The notes beneath the pieces are model-generated. The model saw only the letters and a list, made by a program, of their open reading frames with translations, had not been told where the DNA came from and did no database searches. The position numbers and the translations under genes were made by a program. A DNA stretch of 61,969 nt from an uncultured Sphingobacteriales bacterium (GTDB lineage Bacteria > Bacteroidota > Bacteroidia > Chitinophagales > Chitinophagaceae), in assembly GCA_937871285.1 (NCBI GenBank), contig CALMQS010000126.1, forward strand, positions 1-61,969, read 5' to 3'. Below are positions 35,456 to 45,005 of this stretch, piece by piece. The stretch's first letter is position 1, and every line of letters starts with the position of its first letter.

Positions 35456-37264
35456 CTATTTCCGCTTCGCTTTAAAAGTACCGTTGGGCTGAATAAAATT
35501 TATGCCTGTCACTTTATCGTTCGCTACATCAAACCGCACACTAAACCCTTCCAGCGCTTTCAGCTTAAAAGTATCATTGCCCAGTGCAATGGTTTCATAT
35601 TCGGGCTGACCGGGAACAAATACAAATAAGGTTTCTCCCTTCAGGTAAACCTTTGTTGTCATACCCCCCAGCTCATATTCACCCACATACTTTTGCAGCT
35701 CTTCTTTGCTCAACGCTTTGGGTTTGGGCTTATATACAAATTCTATTGGTTTCAGGGAAGGTTCCATGGTTATGCCCAGGCTTCCGATCTTACCATCGTC
35801 ACCGGTCCTGAAATTTAACACGGTTCCGCCGGAAGAGGTATCCAATCCCTCTTCCTTATCAAAGCCTTTTACTTCAAATACATCGTAATGATAATGTCTC
35901 AGCCACATGGAGTCTTTATTGGTTCGGGCAAACAGCGAATCTTTTTTTGAATATATTTCAATATCGCCATAACCCGGGTTATTAAAGATGCCTTCATAAC
36001 CCGTAAGCGTATGAGAAGGTTGAGTACCCGGAACACGGTTAGATGTTTTATTCTTTTCCGCTTCCTTTGCCTGCAGGGTCGCTTTGGCAACTGCCAGCTT
36101 AAGTTCGCTGCTCCAGTTTCTGTATGGCAACTTCAGCATCCGGTCTGCAATCAGGTTACGTGCGGCGGAAGGTATAGCAGAGGCATTTTGATTGGTAAGC
36201 ACAATAATGCCGATACTGTCGGAAGGAAAGAAGCTGGTGCTTGCAGAAAACCCGTCAATATTACCTCCATGTTCTACGCGGTAATGTCCGCGATAGGAAC
36301 TGAGAAACCATGCTAATCCGTAATTCGAAAAATAAATGTCCGGGCTTTCTTTTTCCGGTATCCCTCCACCCATAGCCATTTGAGCGCTGATGGCTTCTCT
36401 GATATAAGACCCGGGCAGCACTTCCTTACCATTAAATTGTCCGTTGTTTATCCATGTCATTACCCAGTTGGCCATTTCCGTAACGCTGCTGTTAATGCTG
36501 CCTGCGGGGCCCATGCCGTCTATATTAAAATAGCTGAGCTTTTTAATGCTGCTGTCCTTTTTCAGTCCATATCCTAAGGAAGCATCTTCATCTTTCTCCA
36601 TATCATTTGTGCTCAGGTTGGAGCGGCTCATACCAAGGGGTGTAAATATTTTTTCTTTTATATTTTCTTCCCACGATTTACCGCTTATTTTTTCGGCGAT
36701 CATACCCTGTGTAAGAAACATGAAGTTATTGTACTGCCATGCTTCCCTTATGCCCGTATTGGGCTCCTGGTATTGTATGCGCTGTAACAAACTGTCGCGT
36801 GAAGCGGCTGGAAACAGGTACCACGAATAATCATGACGGGGTAACCCCGTACGATGGCTCATCATATCCCTTACGGTGATCTTTTCATCCATGCCGGCAT
36901 TAAAAAAATGCAGCGCCGGTAAATATCCTGTTGCCTTTTTATCAAGAGATAATTTTCCATCTTTCTCAAGCATACCCAGCAATGAAGCGGTAAAAGCCTT
37001 GGTACAGGAGCCTATGGCGAAAAGCGTATTGGGCGTTACCGGCTTTTTAGCGGCATAATCGCGGTAGCCAAATCCCCTGCTGTAGATCACTTTGTTCTTT
37101 TCTACAACAGCCACGGCAAAACCCGCAGCCTTCCAGTCTTTCAGCAGCTTTTCGAGCGCCGTATCTAATCCGGCAAGCCGTTTATCAGGCTGTATTTTGT
37201 TTTTTTGCGCAAAGGCAAATACGGAAAAAAGCAGCAGTAAAGAAAGCGATACCAGTTTTTTCAT
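35456..37264 (-). CDS. Serine hydrolase, class C beta-lactamase/PBP4 family with C-terminal DUF3471-like domain
   Basis: A 602-residue exported protein (signal peptide MKKLVSLSLLLLFSVFAFAQ). The active-site SxxK is Ser86-Cys-Thr-Lys89 in AIGSCTKAF, YNN in WQYNNFMF is the second motif and HGGNIDGFSAS the third. A C-terminal beta-rich domain (from about 500, YVGEYELGGMTTKVYL) is of the type often fused to these hydrolases. Relatives act as D-aminopeptidases, carboxypeptidases or esterases; antibiotic resistance should not be assumed. Confidence 0.88.
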   Translation of the reverse strand: MKKLVSLSLLLLFSVFAFAQKNKIQPDKRLAGLDTALEKLLKDWKAAGFAVAVVEKNKVIYSRGFGYRDYAAKKPVTPNTLFAIGSCTKAFTASLLGMLEKDGKLSLDKKATGYLPALHFFNAGMDEKITVRDMMSHRTGLPRHDYSWYLFPAASRDSLLQRIQYQEPNTGIREAWQYNNFMFLTQGMIAEKISGKSWEENIKEKIFTPLGMSRSNLSTNDMEKDEDASLGYGLKKDSSIKKLSYFNIDGMGPAGSINSSVTEMANWVMTWINNGQFNGKEVLPGSYIREAISAQMAMGGGIPEKESPDIYFSNYGLAWFLSSYRGHYRVEHGGNIDGFSASTSFFPSDSIGIIVLTNQNASAIPSAARNLIADRMLKLPYRNWSSELKLAVAKATLQAKEAEKNKTSNRVPGTQPSHTLTGYEGIFNNPGYGDIEIYSKKDSLFARTNKDSMWLRHYHYDVFEVKGFDKEEGLDTSSGGTVLNFRTGDDGKIGSLGITMEPSLKPIEFVYKPKPKALSKEELQKYVGEYELGGMTTKVYLKGETLFVFVPGQPEYETIALGNDTFKLKALEGFSVRFDVANDKVTGINFIQPNGTFKAKRK

Positions 37265-37320
37265 TGCAGGAGGTTTTGTAACAATAAATTACGACACTTA
37301 ATAATAAATATAAAAGGAAA

Positions 37321-38547
37321 TTATTTCAAAGCCTGATCCAGGTCGCTAAGGATATCCGCTATATTTTCCATGCCCACGCTCATGCGGATCAAACCATCGG
37401 TTATACCATACCGTTCCCTTTGTTCTTTGGGAACACTGTAATGCGTCATAGAGGCCGGATGCGATAACAGGGTATCGCAGGTGCCGAGCGACACCGTGCG
37501 GGTACACAACTGCAGCTTATTCATAAAATTGATACCGGCCTGCAACCCGCCTTTCAGCTCAAAGCTCATCATGGCGCCGGGATGACGCATTTGCTTTTTG
37601 GTTACCGCATAGTCGGGATGTGATGCCAGCCCGTTATAATTTACCGAAGCCACCGCTTTATGTGTATTCAGCAGCGCCGCCACTTTTTCGGCATTGCTGC
37701 AATGCCTTTCCATCCGCACTTCTAAGGTTTTCATACCGTTCACCAGTAAAAACGCGTCGAAAGGACTGCTGCTGCCCCCCAGCGCTTTATATATTTTGTA
37801 TGCCCTGCCTTTCATAAAAGAAACATCCCGGCTCATGAATATGCCGCCAATGGCAGTGCCATGCCCGTTGAGGAATTTGGTGGTGGAATGAATCACAAAA
37901 TCAACACCATACTTAAAAGGCTGCTGCAGGTAGGGCGTGGCAAAAGTATTATCGCAGGCAATGATCTTTCCGTATTGTTTGCCCAGCCTGGTTAATGCTT
38001 CAATATCTACACATTGAATGGTAGGATTGGCGGGCGTTTCAAGATATATCAATTTGATGGCAGGATGCTGTTTCAGCATATCTTCTGCAATATTAAGGTC
38101 GCGCAGATCGGCGATAACAGCGTCAACACCAAAAGCAGGCAATAAAGTATTCATTTGTTCCTGCGTTCCCCCGTAAAGCGAATAATGCGACAATACCTTA
38201 TCTCCGGCTTTCAATGTGCTCATCATTAAAGTGCTGATGGCCGCCATCCCGGACGACTGCAGGTAGGCTTTTAAAACGATGGGAGCGCCATGTTCATCTG
38301 TAAGCCCGAAGGTTTCCATTGCAGCGATCTTTTCCTCCGCTTCACGAAAGGTAGGGTTTCCCCAGCGGGTGTAGATATACCCCGGCTCTTTGCCGCTGAA
38401 ACGGCGCATACCCTGTTCCGCATCGTCGTATACGAAAGTAGAAGTAGCATATATAGGGGTAAGATGGGCGTAATTGGGATCCTGCTGATGACCTGCATGT
38501 ATAGCCAGTGAACTAAAGCCGGTGTAGGGAAACGTTTTATCTGACAT
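37321..38547 (-). CDS. Trans-sulfuration PLP enzyme (methionine gamma-lyase / cystathionine gamma-lyase family)
   Basis: A 408-residue Cys/Met metabolism PLP enzyme. TPIYATSTFVYDDAEQG and YTRWGNPT are near the N-terminus, HYSLYGGTQ and ACDNTFATPYLQQP are in the middle, and HSTTKFLNGHG carries the PLP lysine. SVGMENIADILSDL ends the protein. The ATG at 38547 (MSDKTFPYTGFSS) replaces a 28-residue upstream extension. The family includes cystathionine gamma-synthase, gamma-lyase and methionine gamma-lyase; sequence alone does not separate them. Confidence 0.9.
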   Translation of the reverse strand: MSDKTFPYTGFSSLAIHAGHQQDPNYAHLTPIYATSTFVYDDAEQGMRRFSGKEPGYIYTRWGNPTFREAEEKIAAMETFGLTDEHGAPIVLKAYLQSSGMAAISTLMMSTLKAGDKVLSHYSLYGGTQEQMNTLLPAFGVDAVIADLRDLNIAEDMLKQHPAIKLIYLETPANPTIQCVDIEALTRLGKQYGKIIACDNTFATPYLQQPFKYGVDFVIHSTTKFLNGHGTAIGGIFMSRDVSFMKGRAYKIYKALGGSSSPFDAFLLVNGMKTLEVRMERHCSNAEKVAALLNTHKAVASVNYNGLASHPDYAVTKKQMRHPGAMMSFELKGGLQAGINFMNKLQLCTRTVSLGTCDTLLSHPASMTHYSVPKEQRERYGITDGLIRMSVGMENIADILSDLDQALK

Positions 38548-38670
38548 ATGAATAAGAATTATGAATAAACGAGGTGCGGTAGCGGTGCATTTACCTTCGG
38601 TAAGAAAGTTCAAATTGCCGCCGATGGTCAAAATTACGTGAAAAGAAGAAGTAAACCATTGGGCAAAACA

Positions 38671-38697
38671 AAACCCACTGCGTGTATCAGTGGGTTT
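38671..38697 (-). terminator. Terminator hairpin after the azurin gene
   Basis: AAACCCACTG and CAGTGGGTTT form a perfect 10-bp stem with a 7-base loop. On the minus strand it is followed by TTTTGTTTTG, so it ends azurin transcription before the trans-sulfuration gene. Confidence 0.8.
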
Positions 38698-38759
38698 GTA
38701 TCACCCGGAGACCGGGTTTAAAGATCATTTCAATAAAGTTATTATCAATTGCAGAAAAA

Positions 38760-39266
38760 TTATTCTACAATGAAATCGCCTTTCATAAATCCGTAGTGAC
38801 CGGGGAAACTACAGATAAAAGGATAGGTTCCTGCTTCAGGAGCAGTAAACTCAATGGTAACACTTTCGCCACCGCCAATAATTTTGGTGTGCGCAATTAC
38901 ACTGGCAGCTTCCGATTCAGGGAAATAATCATTGGCTTTTGCTTCCACGGCCTTAGCGGCAAACGCTGCTACGTCTGTACCTGCTTTTAAAATTACAACA
39001 TTATGTCCCATCGCTTCTTTAGCTAATTTACCGGAATGATGCAGGGTAAGGGTAACTTTCTGACCAGCTTTTGCTCTGAGCTCCGCTTTATCAAATTTCA
39101 TTACATCATCTCCTGTAATTTCAAGCGTTACGCCTTCCGCAGCAGGTGCTTCCGCTTTTTGTTCTTCTGCAGCAGGTTGATCAGTTGCTTTTGAGGATTC
39201 GTCTCCACCGCCACATGCTGCCAGGCTCACCACACCGGCAATAAGTGCATACTTAATAATTTTCAT
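38760..39266 (-). CDS. Azurin-type cupredoxin lipoprotein
   Basis: A 168-residue blue copper protein. Signal peptide and lipobox SLAAC (Cys18) give a lipid-anchored periplasmic protein with a Glu/Ala-rich linker (20-45). The cupredoxin domain carries all type 1 copper ligands: His88 in AMGHNVV, Cys152 in FICSFPGH, His157 and Met161. Azurins shuttle electrons between cytochromes and reductases or oxidases. The ATG at 39266 is used. A TACCTTTG box lies 18 bases upstream of it, and a terminator follows, so the gene is monocistronic. Confidence 0.94.
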   Translation of the reverse strand: MKIIKYALIAGVVSLAACGGGDESSKATDQPAAEEQKAEAPAAEGVTLEITGDDVMKFDKAELRAKAGQKVTLTLHHSGKLAKEAMGHNVVILKAGTDVAAFAAKAVEAKANDYFPESEAASVIAHTKIIGGGESVTIEFTAPEAGTYPFICSFPGHYGFMKGDFIVE

Positions 39267-39283
39267 GATATTTAATTTTTTTG

Positions 39284-39317
39284 CAAAGGTACATTGCAAA
39301 TCTTAACAAAAAACAAA
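39284..39317 (-). promoter_or_regulatory. Promoter of the azurin gene
   Basis: On the minus strand TACCTTTG (39291-39284) is an exact TANNTTTG box. A TTTG lies 22 bases upstream (39317-39314), slightly beyond ideal spacing. Confidence 0.6.
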
Positions 39318-39409
39318 ATACCTGAAAAGAAAGTCAGAATTTTACCTCAATAATGAATGGCAAACCCTGCAGAAGATTCTTTACCGCAACAACGGAACAA
39401 CGATGCAAC

Positions 39410-39880
39410 CTAACGGATATTAAAGGCTTTTTCAACCGCCTGCATATCGCTCAGGTTTACATCCCTGCGCAATGCCAGCCTGGTGGCATCAATGAGAATG
39501 ATTTTTGCCGAAACTGACTGCCCGGGCGGATCAACAGGGTTACCGGATAAAGCGCTTATGTCAATGCTGATATACCCGTTTCCATGAATGGCGCCATACG
39601 TAATACCATCAAATACCTGGGGCAGCGCTTCATAGTAAGAAGTACCCGAAAAAGAAAGATAAACCAATACCGCCCCGTCCTGGTAAATAGCATTATCCAG
39701 TTCGGGAACATCCAGCTCCGCGGAATAGCTTAAACCACTATTGGTAGTCGTCCAATCACCCGGCGCAATATCATATACGGCCGAAAAAGCCTGGTCTACC
39801 TGCTGCACCTGCGTAACTTCTTTTTTACAGGAAGAGAAAATAAGAAGCGGTAGCGCTGAAAGTAAAAAAAATCTTTTCAT
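39410..39880 (-). CDS. Hypothetical lipoprotein
   Basis: A 156-residue protein with signal peptide and lipobox IFSSCKKE (Cys18). The mature part is beta-rich (LSYSAELDVPELDNAIYQDG, AVLVYLSFSGTSYYEALP, YISIDISALSGN) and ends in IDATRLALRRDVNLSD. Similar short lipoproteins are common in Chitinophagaceae; no function is known to me. Spaced from both neighbours. Confidence 0.75.
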   Translation of the reverse strand: MKRFFLLSALPLLIFSSCKKEVTQVQQVDQAFSAVYDIAPGDWTTTNSGLSYSAELDVPELDNAIYQDGAVLVYLSFSGTSYYEALPQVFDGITYGAIHGNGYISIDISALSGNPVDPPGQSVSAKIILIDATRLALRRDVNLSDMQAVEKAFNIR

Positions 39881-40047
39881 AAACGAGTTTTTTAAGTGAA
39901 CGAACGAATACGGGGTATTGTTACCGTTGGAACTATGACAAATATTATTCCCCTTAGTTTAAACGATCCGTTAAATAAACCCCAACCCTACCAATAAAGA
40001 TAATACAGCTTTTACGCTCCGCTTAAAAAAGGTAAATTACATGTGTT

Positions 40048-41502
40048 ATGGATACCCATCATTTTAACCCGCTCAGGATAACTTCCGAAATAGGCACGCT
40101 GCGCAGCGTACTGGTGCATACGCCGGACAGCGGGCTGGGGAAAGTGGTTCCTTCCAAAGCGCAGGACTGGCTTTTTGAAGACATCGTGCACTTAGATACC
40201 ATCCGGCGAAAGGAATATGATTATTATACCAAGCTGCTTTTGTATTTTCTTGATCCCGCGAAGATCAAAGGAAAATTAAAGCAGGCAGATGACCCCCAAA
40301 ACAACAGGAGTTTTTATAAACCCGAACATCCGGATTTTTTTCGTTCGGAAAAAGTAGTGGAATTACAAAACCTGCTGGCGGATATCCTTAATGATACCGG
40401 TATAAAAGAAAAGCTAACGGCGTCGGTATGCGCAGTTGAAAATTGTTCTTACCTCCTGCAAAAAGAACTGGCGCAACTGCCGTCGGCTGCACTGGCTAAA
40501 GTATTCATCACCGGTAGCCTGCCCGGCAAAACCATGATATTTCCACCAATACCCAATTTTATTTTTACGAGAGATATCGGCATTGTGATCAAAGATCATA
40601 TACTGCTGAACAAGCCCGCCAAAAAGGCCCGGATACGGGAAGCGCTGCTGGCAAAATACATCTTTTATAACCACCCGCTTTTTTCGGGCTACCGGCAAAA
40701 CATCATTGAGCTGGCCGATACCCGCCGTCATTTTCTGATGCCACGCGATGGCGAAGACAAAAAGGTAACGCTTGAAGGTGGCGATGTAATGGTGGTAAGC
40801 CCTAACCACCTGCTGGTAGGCGTTAGCGAACGCACCAGCATGGAAGCCGCACACCAGGTGATCGGCATTTTATTTGATAAACAATTAGTAAATAAAATAA
40901 GCGTAATAAAAATTCCGCGGAAAAGAGATTACATGCATATTGATACGGTGTTTACCCAGGTAAAAAGAAATGTATGGGTATTGCTGGGCAACTTTTCAAA
41001 AGCAGCCATCCGCCGGGAAGCTGCTGATCCTGTGCAAAGGATCCTCGACGCGTCTAAAAAAGATGATCTGTTACGCATTATACAATTCCATAAAAACAAT
41101 ACCGGCAAACCGGTTTATATGGATAACCTTGAAGACCTGCTTACCGATATCAGCACCAACGACCTGAAATGTAAGGATAAAGTGCAGTTCATTTATTCGG
41201 GCAATAATGAATTTCCTTACGACAGCCGCGAGCAGTGGACGGATTCCTGTAACCTGCTGGCGCTTAAAGAGGGTGTTGTGCTGGGGTACGACCGCAACGA
41301 TAAAACCACTGAAGCCTTCCGCCGGCACGGCTTTGCCGTAACAGAAGCGAAGGAAATGGTGGATGCTTTAGAAAACGGCACCATTATACCGGATAAGGTA
41401 AAAGACACTTTAATATTAATTCCTTCAGCAGAATTATCAAGGGCAAGAGGAGGATTTCACTGTATGAGCATGCCGCTGCTGAGGGATGAAATTGAGGAGT
41501 GA
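40048..41502 (+). CDS. Arginine deiminase family protein
   Basis: A 484-residue guanidino-group modifying enzyme; arginine deiminases hydrolyse arginine to citrulline and ammonia. Seen: Asp176 in FIFTRDIG, Glu243 and Asp246 in LEGGDV, His297 in HIDTVFTQ and the nucleophile Cys472 in RGGFHCMSMPL, the full catalytic set. It is longer than classical ArcA (about 410), with extra sequence between residues 60 and 130. A CtlX-family enzyme follows 113 bases downstream, across a word-repeat spacer. No carbamate kinase or ornithine carbamoyltransferase is visible, so a full ADI energy pathway is not encoded here. Confidence 0.86.
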   Translation: MDTHHFNPLRITSEIGTLRSVLVHTPDSGLGKVVPSKAQDWLFEDIVHLDTIRRKEYDYYTKLLLYFLDPAKIKGKLKQADDPQNNRSFYKPEHPDFFRSEKVVELQNLLADILNDTGIKEKLTASVCAVENCSYLLQKELAQLPSAALAKVFITGSLPGKTMIFPPIPNFIFTRDIGIVIKDHILLNKPAKKARIREALLAKYIFYNHPLFSGYRQNIIELADTRRHFLMPRDGEDKKVTLEGGDVMVVSPNHLLVGVSERTSMEAAHQVIGILFDKQLVNKISVIKIPRKRDYMHIDTVFTQVKRNVWVLLGNFSKAAIRREAADPVQRILDASKKDDLLRIIQFHKNNTGKPVYMDNLEDLLTDISTNDLKCKDKVQFIYSGNNEFPYDSREQWTDSCNLLALKEGVVLGYDRNDKTTEAFRRHGFAVTEAKEMVDALENGTIIPDKVKDTLILIPSAELSRARGGFHCMSMPLLRDEIEE

Positions 41503-41615
41503 GGGGTGGGTGGAAGGTAGGGGGTTTGAGGTGTGAGGTATAGGGTATAAGGTGTGAGGTGGAAGGCATAGGTATAAGGTGTGAGGCATAAGTGTATTAA
41601 TTAAGCATCAACAAA
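41503..41615. repeat. GAGGTGTGAGG word repeat between arginine deiminase and ctlX
   Basis: About 85 bases of GAGGTATAGGGTATAAGG / GTGTGAGG words, the same family as 17567-17697. Confidence 0.75.
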
Positions 41616-42518
41616 ATGCAAACTACATCACAACTCTTAATGATAAGGCCGGTTAATTTTAGTTTTAACCCGGAAACTGCGGTGAATAATGCTTTCCAGG
41701 TTGCGGGTGAAGACGCGGATATACAGGAAAAAGTATTGAAGGAATTTGAAGATTTTGTACAGCTACTTACTACTAACGGCATGGATGTTACCGTTATCAA
41801 TGATACGCCCCTGCCCTATACGCCCGATTCTATATTTCCCAATAACTGGATATCTTTCCATGAAGGAGGAGTAATGTGCCTTTACCCGATGTTTGCGCCT
41901 AACCGCAGGCAGGAGCGGAAGCCGGAGCTGATAGCAACACTAAAAAAGAAATTCAACGTTGCCAAAATCGTTGACCTTACGCAGCACGAAAAGCATAACC
42001 AATTTTTAGAAGGCACAGGCAGCATGGTGCTGGACCGGCGTTTTAAAATAGCGTATGCCTGTCTTTCCCCAAGAACAACTATTGAAGTGCTGGATGCATT
42101 TTGCCGTTCTCTGAAATTTATGCCGGTGGCGTTTAATGCATTTGATGATAAGGGGAGGCCCATTTACCATACCAATGTAATGATGTGCGTGGCCAAACAA
42201 TATGTTGTTCTTTGCTTAGAAAGCATTGCGGATGCTAAAGAAAGAAAGAACGTAATTTCAGCTATTAAAATGTCCGGAAAAAAGGCAATTCCCATTACCA
42301 TAACGCAAATGAAACATTTTGCGGGTAATATGCTGCAGGTAACCAACAGGAAGGGGAAAACATTTTTAGTGATGTCATCGCAGGCATACCAATCCTTATC
42401 TCCCGGGCAAATAAAGGAACTTGAAAAATACAATGCTATCTTGCATGCCCCGTTAAATAGCATTGAAACCCATGGCGGAGGAAGCGCCAGATGCATGATA
42501 GCCGAAGTTTTTATATAG
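41616..42518 (+). CDS. ctlX: CtlX-family citrulline/arginine-utilisation amidinohydrolase
   Basis: A 300-residue protein of the amidinotransferase superfamily subgroup named CtlX (citrulline utilisation hydrolase type). PDSIFPNNW at 70-78, LEGTGSMVLD at 131-140 (Glu132), His185 in YHTNVMM and Cys293 in GGGSARCM form the expected active site. Placed right after an arginine deiminase, so the pair probably works on arginine/citrulline-type guanidino or ureido compounds (inference from family and context). The precise reaction is not settled from sequence. Confidence 0.85.
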   Translation: MQTTSQLLMIRPVNFSFNPETAVNNAFQVAGEDADIQEKVLKEFEDFVQLLTTNGMDVTVINDTPLPYTPDSIFPNNWISFHEGGVMCLYPMFAPNRRQERKPELIATLKKKFNVAKIVDLTQHEKHNQFLEGTGSMVLDRRFKIAYACLSPRTTIEVLDAFCRSLKFMPVAFNAFDDKGRPIYHTNVMMCVAKQYVVLCLESIADAKERKNVISAIKMSGKKAIPITITQMKHFAGNMLQVTNRKGKTFLVMSSQAYQSLSPGQIKELEKYNAILHAPLNSIETHGGGSARCMIAEVFI

Positions 42519-42520
42519 AA

Positions 42521-42985
42521 ATGCCGCAAACAGTCAATAAAACAATCCATTCTATTCAACAATATACCATGCGTTACGGAAAAAATATACTGATAACTAC
42601 AGGTTTGATCGTATTGTTTCTTTTCTTTTATATCCGGCAGGTTAACCGGGAAAGAGTTTTGGGCATACAATTATTATTTAACCAGCCGCAAACGGGCGAT
42701 ATTTATAAGATCAGGTATACCAACAGCGCGGGCAGCAAAGCTGTTCGTTATTTTAAAATAGCCCGCATGCAGGACGGCACTGTTTTCTTTTACCGCGGCA
42801 GGCTCAGCGCATGGAATGTGAGCGATGTATTTTTAGATGATTTTGACAGGGACCGGGTAGAAAGCTTTTCAGGAAAGGAACTGCGGCAAATAAAAGACGG
42901 CACATTCAGCAACAACGAAATGAAGAATGCCCTGCTGGTTGAGATTGAAAGAAAAAACAACAGGATACCTGATAACAGCATTTAA
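42521..42985 (+). CDS. Hypothetical single-pass membrane protein
   Basis: A 154-residue protein with one transmembrane helix (NILITTGLIVLFLFFYI, about residues 20-38) and a soluble C-terminal part rich in charged residues (YFKIARMQDGTVFFYRG, VESFSGKELRQIKDGTF). The start is uncertain: 42491 (overlapping ctlX), 42521 and 42569 are all in-frame ATG codons; 42521 starts two bases after the ctlX stop. Co-transcribed with ctlX by position. Function unknown. Confidence 0.62.
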   Translation: MPQTVNKTIHSIQQYTMRYGKNILITTGLIVLFLFFYIRQVNRERVLGIQLLFNQPQTGDIYKIRYTNSAGSKAVRYFKIARMQDGTVFFYRGRLSAWNVSDVFLDDFDRDRVESFSGKELRQIKDGTFSNNEMKNALLVEIERKNNRIPDNSI

Positions 42986-43282
42986 CAACCCGAATCCCCT
43001 GGCGCGACTATGTTATTAAACCACATAGGCACAACAGAAGCACAGGATCGCAACAGGAAATACAAAAATGCTGCTATACGCTTTCGCTACTTTGGATGAT
43101 ACGTGAGACAAGTACCAGGGCAATAAACCAGCCACTAATGCACGAATACTTAATATATTTTGGCACATTCATTCGTGAATTCGTGACTATTAAAACCCTG
43201 CAAGCTTTTGTTGTACTGAATAGATATGGCAGTTATTGAGCAGTCCCCTATATATTCAAGCAAATTACCTGCTGCCTGTATT
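42986..43282. repeat. Spacer with dispersed repeats
   Basis: Holds a solitary relative of the CTATGTG family (43003-43060, CCACATAGGCACAACAG) and one copy (43150-43217) of an approximately 68-bp sequence that recurs at 46438-46507. No gene is supported. Confidence 0.65.
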
Positions 43283-44635
43283 TTATTTACCCATCGCTTT
43301 TGCAATAGCCGCGTCTACAATACCAACAGCCGTTTTAAGCTGCTGCCGCGTTATGGTTAACGGGGGCGAAAGCTGCAGCACATTGCCCTGGGAAACCTTA
43401 AAGCTCAGCCCGTTGGCCAAACATTCATATAAAATCATTTCCGCTTCTTCCATCGCCTTTTCTTTGGTTTGCCGGTTCTTTACCAGCTCTATGCCCCATA
43501 ACAATCCTATACCCCGTACATCGCCTATTAAGGCATGCTTTTGCTTGAGCGCTTCTAATTCATCCTTCATAAACAAAGCATCGGCATTTACTTTGGCAAG
43601 TATCCCTTCCTTTTCAATGAACTCCAGCATGGCCGTAGCGGCCACGCTGCCCAGGGGGCTTTTTTCGTGTGTGTAATGACCAAGTGACACATCAGTGGCA
43701 ATATTGTATGCATCACGGGTAACCATAGCCGCTAAAGGCATAATACCCGCTCCCAGCCCTTTTCCCAAACAAACAATATCCGGTTCTATATCGTAATGCT
43801 CAAAGGCGAACATGGTACCCGTTCGGCCAAAAGCAATGGGTATTTCATCCAAAATAAGCAATACACCATGGCGGGTGCATATTTCCCTTACTTTTTTCCA
43901 ATAGGCTTTTGAAGGTATCTGCACATCGGTATTGCGTATGGTTTCCACTATAAAAGCGCCGATATCGCCTTCTTTTTCTATTACATATTCAAGATAATTG
44001 GCGTACACCAGGTCATTACCGTCGTCGCTAAAAACACCGCGGTAAGAAGTAGGCGGCGGTATTCTTTCCACGCCCGGCATGAGTGGCCCCATGCCCTTGC
44101 GGAATACCTGCTCACCGCCAGCGGAAATAGCGTCTAAAGAAGCGCCATGAAAAGAATCCCACAACGATACCACCTTATGTTTACCGGTAACGATGCGTGC
44201 TAATTTCAGCGCCATGCCAATGGCGGAAGTGCCGCCCGGCGCCAGCAGCACGCGGTTCAGATCGCCGGGAAAAAGGGAGGCCAGCTTTTTAGCCAGCTCA
44301 ATAGCCGGAACATTGGTATAACGGCGGGGGCTAAACGGCAATATATCCATCTGTGCCTTTACCCTTTCCGTTACAAACGGATTGCGGTAACCTACCTGGT
44401 GCACATTATTGCCATGAAAGTCCATATAGGATTTGCCGGTAAGATCGGTAATATAAATCCCTTCGCAGGATCGCAGCACGTCTAAGCAGGGGGTTGACAT
44501 AGCCTGGTGCAGGAAATATTGCGCGTCTTCGGCCAGGTAGTTTTGTGTTTCAGCATGCGCGATCACCTTATACCAGGCATTGCGGGAAGCAGACAAATTA
44601 ATATCGCCTTCCGTACGGTTGTATGCATCTTTCAT
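43283..44635 (-). CDS. Class III PLP-dependent enzyme, PbfA-like
   Basis: A 450-residue fold-type I enzyme, PLP lysine Lys292 in CLGKGLGAGIMPLAA and Asp263 in ILDEIP. The block YFLHQAMSTPCLDVL, MDFHGNNVHQVGY, FSPRRYTNVP, GTSAIGMALKLARIVTG, WDSFHGASLDAISAGGE and GHYTHEKSPLGS agrees, from memory, very closely with (R)-1-hydroxy-2-aminoethylphosphonate ammonia-lyase (PbfA), more so than its paralogue at 9960-11315. That enzyme turns the hydroxy-aminophosphonate into phosphonoacetaldehyde, but no phosphonatase gene is seen in the window. Convergent with the CtlX cluster. Confidence 0.76.
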   Translation of the reverse strand: MKDAYNRTEGDINLSASRNAWYKVIAHAETQNYLAEDAQYFLHQAMSTPCLDVLRSCEGIYITDLTGKSYMDFHGNNVHQVGYRNPFVTERVKAQMDILPFSPRRYTNVPAIELAKKLASLFPGDLNRVLLAPGGTSAIGMALKLARIVTGKHKVVSLWDSFHGASLDAISAGGEQVFRKGMGPLMPGVERIPPPTSYRGVFSDDGNDLVYANYLEYVIEKEGDIGAFIVETIRNTDVQIPSKAYWKKVREICTRHGVLLILDEIPIAFGRTGTMFAFEHYDIEPDIVCLGKGLGAGIMPLAAMVTRDAYNIATDVSLGHYTHEKSPLGSVAATAMLEFIEKEGILAKVNADALFMKDELEALKQKHALIGDVRGIGLLWGIELVKNRQTKEKAMEEAEMILYECLANGLSFKVSQGNVLQLSPPLTITRQQLKTAVGIVDAAIAKAMGK

Positions 44636-45005
44636 GCCGTAAAAATAGCTGTTTAGTAATTGTAAACAAACTGAATGTGGTGAATTGTTTAAACTACTGT
44701 TAAGTTAGCCATAATATGATGTATCAGGTTGTGAAAGGTTGCAGGTTGGAAGTTGCAGGTCACAGGCTTCAGATGTAGGGTTCAACTTTTCACCTCTCAC
44801 TTCGTGAAACAATAAACTATTCACCATCCACTCTCACTTCTCTCCTCTCACCTCCCGGAAAGAACAATATCACATAGTACAATTAACTCAACACTACATT
44901 CTTTTTAAAGTGCGGGGTTTGTGATAACCGGCCGGGGAATGCCAGACGTCAGGGCCTGCTGCTCACAAAGGCTTGTAATAAAGATCCCCGGCATGATTTA
45001 AATGT
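44636..45005. repeat. Spacer of GGTTGCAGG and CACTTCTCTCCTCTCACC words
   Basis: Word repeats GTTGCAGGTTGGAAGTTGCA (about 44735-44790), then TTTTCACCTCTCACTTCGTG and ACTCTCACTTCTCTCC words (44790-44860), then a divergent copy (44945-44974) of the GCGCCAGGGT element. No gene is supported. Confidence 0.65.

Noticed and set aside
35456..37264. Antibiotic-resistance beta-lactamase
   Set aside because: The SxxK/YxN/HxG arrangement and C-terminal domain fit the broad serine-hydrolase family; nothing points to antibiotic hydrolysis.
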